A DNA stretch of 5,676 nt from Actinomycetota bacterium (GTDB lineage Bacteria; Actinomycetota; Actinomycetes; Streptosporangiales; Streptosporangiaceae): the NCBI GenBank assembly GCA_003168295.1, contig PMST01000544.1:1-5676 (forward strand). Direction: 5' to 3'. Below the pieces are notes generated by a model. It was not told the origin of the DNA and did not search any database. It was given only the letters and a program-made list of their open reading frames with translations. Positions 1-4,058 of this stretch are shown here, piece by piece (position 1 is the first letter of the stretch; every line of letters begins with the position of its first letter). The position numbers and the translations under genes are program-made.

Positions 1-236
1 AGACCCAGCCCGGGCGGGGCGGTGAGATCCAGCTCACCGACGCGCTCATGACGCTGGTCAAGATGAGCCCGGACCAGGGCGGCGGCGTGCACGGCGTGCT
101 GTTCCACGGCCGCCGCTACGACACCGGCAACAAGCTCGACTACCTCCGCACGCTGGTCCAGTTCGCCTGCGAGCGCTCCGACCTGGCCGAGGAGATCGTC
201 CCCTGGCTGAACAAGTATCTGGCCAGCCTGCCATGA
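1..236 (+). CDS. galU: UTP-glucose-1-phosphate uridylyltransferase, C-terminal part
   Basis: This is the 3' end of a gene whose start lies before the window; the first complete codon begins at base 3. The enzyme makes UDP-glucose and pyrophosphate from UTP and glucose-1-phosphate in the cytoplasm, supplying precursors for cell-wall and capsular polysaccharides, trehalose and glycosylation. The 77 visible residues begin with TQPGRGGEIQLTDAL and continue with HGVLFHGRRYDTGNKLDYL. These are the conserved GalU C-terminal blocks: GEIQLTDA precedes the last helices, and GRRYDTGNKLDYL is the sugar-nucleotide-binding lysine region, with K in the family-typical place. The protein ends with a helix, EEIVPWLNKYLASLP, as is normal for the family. 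Third codon positions are G or C in all but three of 77 codons (GGT, TAT, CCA), in sharp contrast with the following 250 bases. Identification is strong from family knowledge; only the truncation by the window limits it. Confidence 0.93.
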   Translation, partial: TQPGRGGEIQLTDALMTLVKMSPDQGGGVHGVLFHGRRYDTGNKLDYLRTLVQFACERSDLAEEIVPWLNKYLASLP

Positions 237-253
237 GCGAGGAAACATCAACA

Positions 254-454
254 ATGTCCGACCTGCTATGGAATGCTGGACTTGCACGGCCCGGTAAAAG
301 TGCTCTAGATCGAGTACTGATCGTCACGGGCGACTACCTTGACGCTAAGCTTTGGGACGCAATCCTTCACCAGAACACCGCAGCTGGTCCAAAGTACTGG
401 ATCCGATTGAGCTCCATCGTTCTTGGCTGGCCAGACTCGCAATGGTGTCGTTAG
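254..454 (+). CDS. Small hypothetical protein (66 aa), doubtful
   Basis: This short ORF lies just behind galU on the same strand. It can start at ATG 254, which has GAGGAA at 239-244 nine bases upstream. It can also start seven codons earlier at ATG 233, which overlaps the galU stop as ATGA and would suggest translational coupling. The product (MSDLLWNAGLARPGKSALDR..., ending GWPDSQWCR) is tryptophan-rich for its size, with no signal peptide, membrane segment or recognised motif. Only about half of its third codon positions are G or C (38 of 72 when counted from codon 2 of the longer form), so its codon use does not match galU or the cluster downstream. It could be a real horizontally acquired small gene, the relic of a longer one, or a chance ORF in non-coding DNA. 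The coupling and the Shine-Dalgarno-like stretch are the only positive signs. Confidence 0.3.
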   Translation: MSDLLWNAGLARPGKSALDRVLIVTGDYLDAKLWDAILHQNTAAGPKYWIRLSSIVLGWPDSQWCR

Positions 455-495
455 GAGCATGGCGGCGCTCGGTCCGCGTGGCCCGTGCGGCTTGC

Positions 496-792
496 TTACG
501 CGGCGGCCGCCACAAGCGCTGTGCCCAGCATGCAGGCAAAGACCAAGACCACGCCAGCGAAGAAGAGCACGCACAGTTGAATGAGAAGAATGTATACCGG
601 CGGGTCGGCGTGCCGGTGCCTTCGCCGGGAAGTTACCTGGCGTCCGTCATCCGGCTGCTCGGCCGATGGCAGGTTAGCGTTCCTGGTAACGTCGGCAAAG
701 GCGATAAAATCAGCTGTCAGTCTAGGATTCTCGCATCGCAGCTGGGTCTCTATAGCGTCGAGGATCTGCTGCTCGCCATCTCGGGAGCTCAT
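496..792 (-). CDS. DUF3040-like small membrane protein
   Basis: A 98-residue protein whose N-terminus, EQQILDAIETQLRCENPRL at residues 7-25, matches the pattern of the actinobacterial DUF3040 family (E-x-x-[IL]-L-x-x-I-E-x-x-L-x-x-E-[DN]-P-[RK]). Residues 26-60 are a polar linker ending in a basic cluster (RRRHRH, 56-61). This is followed by a long hydrophobic stretch at about 66-92 (VYILLIQLCVLFFAGVVLVF...). The basic cluster before the helix predicts a cytoplasmic N-terminus. DUF3040 proteins are membrane proteins of unknown function. Most I know of have two short helices, so this one is divergent, with a longer linker and apparently one span. The ATG at 792 is supported by GGAGAGAG at 796-803, with the GGAG core 7 bases away. 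It starts 27 bases after the stop of the permease-like gene on the same strand, so the two are probably co-transcribed. Its third-position GC is visibly lower than that of the upstream genes. Confidence 0.72.
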   Translation of the reverse strand: MSSRDGEQQILDAIETQLRCENPRLTADFIAFADVTRNANLPSAEQPDDGRQVTSRRRHRHADPPVYILLIQLCVLFFAGVVLVFACMLGTALVAAAA

Positions 793-819
793 TTACTCTC
801 TCCGTGCCTCTCGCCGGTG

Positions 820-2343
820 TTATGCGAGCCAGGAGGCGATGCCGTGTGCTGGGTCGGCTATCACGAAGTCCTGGCGGGCCGGGAGGTCGCTGGTCAGGGT
901 GACGCGGGTCGCGGCGGGCATCCGGCCGGGCGCGGAGACCAGTACGATGATTAGGCCCTCGGGCAGGCCGTCGGCAGCGTAGCGGCCGTGGTATTCGGTG
1001 GTGGTGCGCAGCAGCTGGCGGCCGTCGGCGTCGATAATGGTGATGCTGGCCGCCGGTATGGGGGCGCCGCCGACGTCGGTGACCTTGCCGAAGAGCATGG
1101 GCGGGCGTGATCCGAAGCCGTCCGTGCCGTTCCCCGGTGGCTCCGTGCCGTTCCCCCGTGGCGCCGTGGCGTTTCCTGCTGGCGTGGCCTGGCTAGGGGG
1201 CGGCTTGGCGGCAGCGGGTGGCATGGCGATGGCCGGTGGTGCTGCTGGCGGCTCAAGGGCCGTCCGGTCCGTGGCCTGGCCGTCCCCGCCTTTGGGGGCC
1301 CCGCCGCCGTCGGGTGCGGGTGCGGGGGCCTGCTGCTGCCTGGGTGCTGGCAGCAGGGCTGAAGCTGTGACCAGGACGGCGCCGACGGCGATCCAGGCGA
1401 CCAGCACCAGCGTCGGCCGGGTCATGTTGGTGCCGTCGAAGTAGAAGATGCTGCGCATGGCGTCGATGAGGTTGCCCAGCGGCATGACCGGGTGCAGCCA
1501 GTCGAAGAAGGTGGGCACCATCTGGTAGGGGATCGCCCCGCCGCTGGACGGGGCGTTGACGAAGACGAACAATGTCAGCGCCACGGGGATTATGTACCTG
1601 CCCACGAAGGGGAAGAGCCCGAAGACGGTCAGAGCGACGGCCTCGAAGTTGAGGAAGCCGTAGAGCATGGAGAGCGCCTGCCCCGGCACGGCGCCCAGCC
1701 AGTAGGTGACCAGGAAGCCCGCGATGCTGGCGAACGCGCCCACGCCGACGATGAGGTCCAGCTTGGCCCGCCGACTCAAAGTCGTGGGCTGCATCACCAG
1801 CGACACCACCAGGAGGTAGGGGGAGAGCGTCCACGCCAGCCCCAGGAAGAACAGGCTGTTGCCGACGGAGTCGCCGGGCACGGTGGGCACCAGTTCGACG
1901 GTGTTCAGGGTCAGCTTCTCGGCATGGGCAATGGGGGTGAACGCCGCGATCACGGTCTCTTCCAGCACGGCGCCGTCGGCCTTAGCGGTATAGAGGGTCG
2001 CCTGGGTCCCGTTAACGACAAAGGCCGCCTGTGCCGCCTGGTCGAGCACCTGCTGGCGGGCCTGTCCGGGGTCTGACACCGGGATGACATCGAAGGCGCC
2101 CGAGGCCTGCTGGTCCAGCCCGGCGCCGATCTCCCCAGCGCTGACTGACCCGGCCACGGCGACTTTGACCCCGTGCGGGGCCGGGGCATGGAACGGCAGC
2201 AGGTAACACAGCAAGAATCCGAACAACATCAGCAGCGGCAACAACAGGATGCCCGCCAGCGTCTTCGCCGCGGTTCCTGCCCCGTCAGGCCTTGATTGCG
2301 GCGCCTGGACAGGGGTCGGCGCCTGAGGGCTGGGGTACGCCAC
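820..2343 (-). CDS. ABC-2/YhgE-type (DUF3533-like) membrane protein with C-terminal carboxypeptidase-regulatory-like domain
   Basis: A 507-residue integral membrane protein. Order of parts: a proline-rich cytoplasmic N-terminus (1-28); TM1 (about 29-50); an extracytoplasmic domain (51-162); five more membrane segments at about 163-184, 195-217, 222-247, 249-264 and 311-332; a Pro/Ala/Gly/Asn linker (333-415); and a small beta-rich domain (416-498). The stretch NAPSSGGAIPYQMVPTFF at 263-280, followed by DWLHPVMPLGNLIDAMRSIFYFDG, is the signature of the YhgE/Pip- and DUF3533-type relatives of ABC-2 permeases. The tail (FGKVTDVGGAPIPAASITI... GRYAADGLPEG) fits the carboxypeptidase regulatory-like / transthyretin-like Ig fold. 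With six spans and the N-terminus inside, this tail would be cytoplasmic. Such proteins are thought to export or organise envelope components; the substrate here is unknown and no ATPase gene is nearby. An in-frame TTG at 2376 would add 11 residues, but the ideal ribosome-binding site lies inside that extension and points to GTG 2343. The neighbouring upstream gene carries three copies of the same domain type. Confidence 0.85.
   Translation of the reverse strand: MAYPSPQAPTPVQAPQSRPDGAGTAAKTLAGILLLPLLMLFGFLLCYLLPFHAPAPHGVKVAVAGSVSAGEIGAGLDQQASGAFDVIPVSDPGQARQQVLDQAAQAAFVVNGTQATLYTAKADGAVLEETVIAAFTPIAHAEKLTLNTVELVPTVPGDSVGNSLFFLGLAWTLSPYLLVVSLVMQPTTLSRRAKLDLIVGVGAFASIAGFLVTYWLGAVPGQALSMLYGFLNFEAVALTVFGLFPFVGRYIIPVALTLFVFVNAPSSGGAIPYQMVPTFFDWLHPVMPLGNLIDAMRSIFYFDGTNMTRPTLVLVAWIAVGAVLVTASALLPAPRQQQAPAPAPDGGGAPKGGDGQATDRTALEPPAAPPAIAMPPAAAKPPPSQATPAGNATAPRGNGTEPPGNGTDGFGSRPPMLFGKVTDVGGAPIPAASITIIDADGRQLLRTTTEYHGRYAADGLPEGLIIVLVSAPGRMPAATRVTLTSDLPARQDFVIADPAHGIASWLA
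1114..1176 (-). repeat. Three 21-bp repeat units coding a heptapeptide in the permease linker
   Basis: Residues 390-410 of the permease-like protein are three imperfect seven-residue units: GNATAPR, GNGTEPP and GNGTDGF. The DNA repeats with the same 21-bp period, most clearly where CCGTGCCGTTCCCC recurs on the plus strand. The block lies in the low-complexity linker between the last membrane segment and the C-terminal Ig-like domain, and looks like a flexible spacer that grew by slippage or unequal exchange. Each unit contains an N-x-T triplet, which is probably incidental. Confidence 0.7.
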
Positions 2344-2350
2344 GCGTGGT

Positions 2351-2357
2351 CCTCCTT
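2351..2357 (-). promoter_or_regulatory. Ribosome-binding site that decides the permease start
   Basis: On the minus strand this reads AAGGAGG, close to a perfect anti-Shine-Dalgarno match, and sits 7 bases before GTG 2343. It falls within the codons of the longer TTG-initiated frame (start 2376), so translation should begin at 2343 and not at 2376. Confidence 0.8.
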
Positions 2358-2428
2358 CGTGGTCGGATGGCGTCAAGCTTCGTCTCCGGCGGGTAAGCCG
2401 GCATGTGATGGTTCTCGTGATGGGCGCG

Positions 2429-2457
2429 CTCAGCGAGCGGCGGCTAAGACCGCTGAG
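2429..2457. promoter_or_regulatory. Inverted repeat upstream of the permease gene
   Basis: CTCAGCG at 2429-2435 is mirrored exactly by CGCTGAG at 2451-2457, with 15 bases between the arms. It lies about 85 bases upstream of the GTG at 2343, within the 209-bp gap between the two large minus-strand genes. It could be an operator for a promoter serving the permease gene, or an RNA stem in the leader. A smaller stem, CCGGC/GCCGG at 2386-2401 with a six-base loop, lies nearer the start. No convincing -35/-10 pair was found. Confidence 0.3.
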
Positions 2458-2503
2458 TCCCGGCTAACCCGCGAGGCCGTGTGGGCCGACACTGTGCTGG
2501 CCG

Positions 2504-2523
2504 CGCCGCCTGATCAGGCGGCG
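2504..2523 (-). terminator. Perfect 20-bp palindrome, probable terminator or attenuator after the three-repeat gene
   Basis: The bases CGCCGCCTGATCAGGCGGCG form a perfect palindrome. As RNA it folds to an 8-bp GC-rich stem with a GATC loop. It begins 29 bases past the stop codon of the minus-strand gene ending at 2553. No run of T follows on the minus strand, so it would be an actinobacterial-type hairpin terminator without a U-tract, or it may reduce read-through into the permease gene or stabilise the upstream mRNA end. A DNA-binding site for a dimeric protein is an alternative reading, since the symmetry is exact. Confidence 0.5.
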
Positions 2524-2552
2524 AGGGACTGAAGCGCGCGGCCGCTCCATGC

Positions 2553-3485
2553 TCATGCCTCTGGGTAGCCAAGGTTGACGTCGTGGGAATGCGGCTGGTC
2601 GGACGTGGCCCGAAGCGTACTGGCGGCCGGCGGATAGCCGCTGGCAATCATCGTGTAGTCACTCTCGGCGAGGTTCTCGAATGCGTATCGCCCGTCTGGG
2701 CCTGTTGTGGTGACGGCGGCCACGTTGCCGTCGGGGTCCAGCAAGATGACCCGGGCGTCGGGCACTACCGTCCCGCGGGTGCTGCGCGCCGTGCCTTCCA
2801 CCCGGGCCCGGCCGTGCAGTTCCGCGTCGACGGTGGTCTGCGTGCCGTCGAGGACGGTGACAGGCAGCGCGGACGGCTGGTAGGACGGCGCGCTCACCGC
2901 GACGGTGTAGCTGCCCGCGGGAAGCTCTCCGAACAGGTACCGGCCCGCGTCGTCCGTGTTGTGTGCCGCCATGACCTCGCCGCGCGAGTCCGCCAGGGCG
3001 ACGGTAGCGCCGGGAATCGGCCTGCCCGTGGCGGCCGCGCGGACCGTGCCGGCCAGCCGTGCCGCGCCAGCGAGCAGCACGTCGTGCTCCACTGGGCCGC
3101 CGCCGGCGTGCACTACGGCCGCCTGTGGCTGATGACCGGCCGCCATCGCGACGAGGGTATAGACTCCGCGCTGCGTCACCCGGACCTGGTAGGACCCGTC
3201 CGCACCCGTCCGGCTCCGGCCCGCTTGGCGCCCGCTCGCCTCGATCAACGTGACCGTGGCCCCGCTGACCGGCACGCCGCCAGCTTGGCGGACATGGCCG
3301 TACACGGGCGGGCCGCCGGTCCCGTCGGACCCTCCAGAATCTGCGGGCCATCCGGGCGCACCCTGAAACGTCGTGCTCACAGCCATCCCCGGCGGACTGG
3401 CCGTCTCTCCACGGCGAGGCGGATGATTGCCGCCAGCGGCGCCACCAGGGTGACTTGGGAACTGGACATTAGCGAGGCTCTCCAC
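2553..3485 (-). CDS. Protein with three carboxypeptidase-regulatory-like (Ig-like) repeats
   Basis: A 310-residue protein with a glycine- and proline-rich N-terminus (1-59) and three tandem beta-sandwich domains at about 60-138, 142-224 and 227-306. Each copy follows the carboxypeptidase regulatory-like pattern: G-x-V/A, then P-[VI]-x-[GD]-A-x-V-x-L, a G turn, then D-[AG]-x-G-x-Y before a final [YH]-x-P. The clearest copy is the second (GRPIPGATVALADSRGE... GRYLFGELPAGSYTVAV). No signal peptide, lipobox, membrane helix or peptidase catalytic motif is visible, so it is not a carboxypeptidase. It is probably a cytoplasmic binding or scaffold protein, unless it leaves the cell by an unrecognised route. 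The GTG start at 3485 has GGAG at 3494-3497, 8 bases upstream; ATG 3386 is a weaker alternative and would remove 33 low-complexity residues. The permease-like protein encoded next carries one domain of the same family, which suggests a shared function. The role and ligand are unknown. Confidence 0.8.
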   Translation of the reverse strand: MESLANVQFPSHPGGAAGGNHPPRRGETASPPGMAVSTTFQGAPGWPADSGGSDGTGGPPVYGHVRQAGGVPVSGATVTLIEASGRQAGRSRTGADGSYQVRVTQRGVYTLVAMAAGHQPQAAVVHAGGGPVEHDVLLAGAARLAGTVRAAATGRPIPGATVALADSRGEVMAAHNTDDAGRYLFGELPAGSYTVAVSAPSYQPSALPVTVLDGTQTTVDAELHGRARVEGTARSTRGTVVPDARVILLDPDGNVAAVTTTGPDGRYAFENLAESDYTMIASGYPPAASTLRATSDQPHSHDVNLGYPEA

Positions 3486-3610
3486 GTGATGTGCTCCAGA
3501 CCCGCTGATCCCAGACGGGCCGATTTGTTATGGGAGGTTCTATCGCTAATCTCGCTTGCCGCCATCCCGGTAACCAACCATTTGCGGCTTGACCGGACTA
3601 TGCAAGCTAC

Positions 3611-3706
3611 AGGGTGAGCGTTGGGCAGCCGGATCTGCGCCGTGTGCCAGTTGTGCACGGGCAGCCCCTCGTCGCCGATGGCCTTCGGCGCGCCTTGCGG
3701 GATCAT
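3611..3706 (-). pseudogene. Possible 5' remnant of a broken gene
   Basis: On the minus strand an ATG at 3706 is preceded by GAGGTGAGG at 3712-3720 (nearest purine core 5 bases away). It opens about 31 codons with strongly GC-biased third positions, coding for MIPQGAPKAIGDEGLPVHNW and then HTAQIRLPN. After about base 3611 the codon bias disappears, although the frame stays open to 3377 and there overlaps the three-repeat gene in another frame. This is the look of a real gene start joined to unrelated DNA. I do not recognise the family from these residues. A small intact gene or a chance ORF with a lucky ribosome-binding site are the alternatives, and the right-hand boundary given here is approximate. 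Confidence 0.3.
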
Positions 3707-3997
3707 CGCGTCCTCACCTCAGCTCCTGTTCTTTTCATCGGGCGCTCCTAAGCCTCGCCGCTCCCTGGGTGAGCGGGCATCGCATCGTTGCTGTGATTTG
3801 CGCGGCATGGGCAGCTGCCGGTCTGCTTTCCCGCTCCGCTGGCCGGCCTGGATGGGTGAAACCGCCGGGCCATCCGGCAAGAGACCTGATTTCCGAACGA
3901 TCCGGGGTGCTGCGCTCGGTTCGCCCGTGACGGTTCTCCGGGGGCGGCCTTGGCCGGGCTGCCGGATGGCGGAGCGATCGGCCGGGGACATGACTAG

Positions 3998-4017
3998 ACC
4001 GGGACAATATGCCCGGT
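3998..4017. promoter_or_regulatory. Dyad ACCGGG-N8-CCCGGT, candidate operator upstream of the LAL regulator
   Basis: Exact 6-bp arms, ACCGGG at 3998-4003 and CCCGGT at 4012-4017, flank the AT-rich centre ACAATATG. The right arm ends 41 bases before the ATG at 4059. The centre contains CAATAT, which could serve as a -10 element, so a bound dimer would cover the promoter. Autoregulation, or control of both divergent units, is possible but is inferred from position alone. Confidence 0.3.
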
Positions 4018-4058
4018 GAGCATCGACGTCGCAGGTGGGCGTCGTGCGATGATGGGCT

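Larger units (their letters stand above)
3486..4058. other. Long divergent intergenic region
   Basis: The 573 bases lie between the start of the minus-strand cluster and the start of the plus-strand regulator, and should contain promoters for both. The part at about 3486-3610 is clearly poorer in GC than the flanking genes, as promoter regions often are. Two weak dyads were found besides those listed separately. TTAGCGA-type arms (ATTAGCGA at 3468-3475, just inside the first gene, and TCGCTAAT at 3543-3550) flank its 5' end. An exact 11-bp inverted repeat (GCCATCCGGCA at 3869-3879 and TGCCGGATGGC at 3960-3970) has an 80-base spacer. No -35/-10 pair is good enough to call. Apart from the fragment at 3611-3706, I see no credible coding sequence here. 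Confidence 0.5.

Noticed and set aside
455..495. Bidirectional terminator between the small plus-strand ORF and the DUF3040-like gene
   Set aside because: The convergent arrangement invites one, but only a weak, interrupted CCGC/GCGG stem was found and no T-run.
352..954. 200-residue plus-strand ORF across the DUF3040-like gene
   Set aside because: It spans the DUF3040-like gene and the permease 3' end antisense, with no ribosome-binding site or recognisable domain.
1492..2076. 194-residue plus-strand ORF inside the permease gene
   Set aside because: Composition (H, Q, G, E rich) is that of an antisense frame of membrane-helix codons, and the permease signature is on the other strand.
2344..2376. 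Longer permease start at TTG 2376
   Set aside because: An AAGGAGG ribosome-binding site at 2351-2357 lies inside this extension and is ideally spaced for GTG 2343.
2583..3617. 344-residue plus-strand ORF opposite the three-repeat gene
   Set aside because: The minus strand encodes three well-formed Ig-like repeats here, while the plus-strand product is arginine/glycine rich with no motif.
3869..3970. 11-bp inverted repeat (3869-3879 and 3960-3970) as ends of a small mobile element
   Set aside because: No target-site duplication and no transposase is visible, and an 11-bp match at this spacing can arise by chance in GC-rich DNA.
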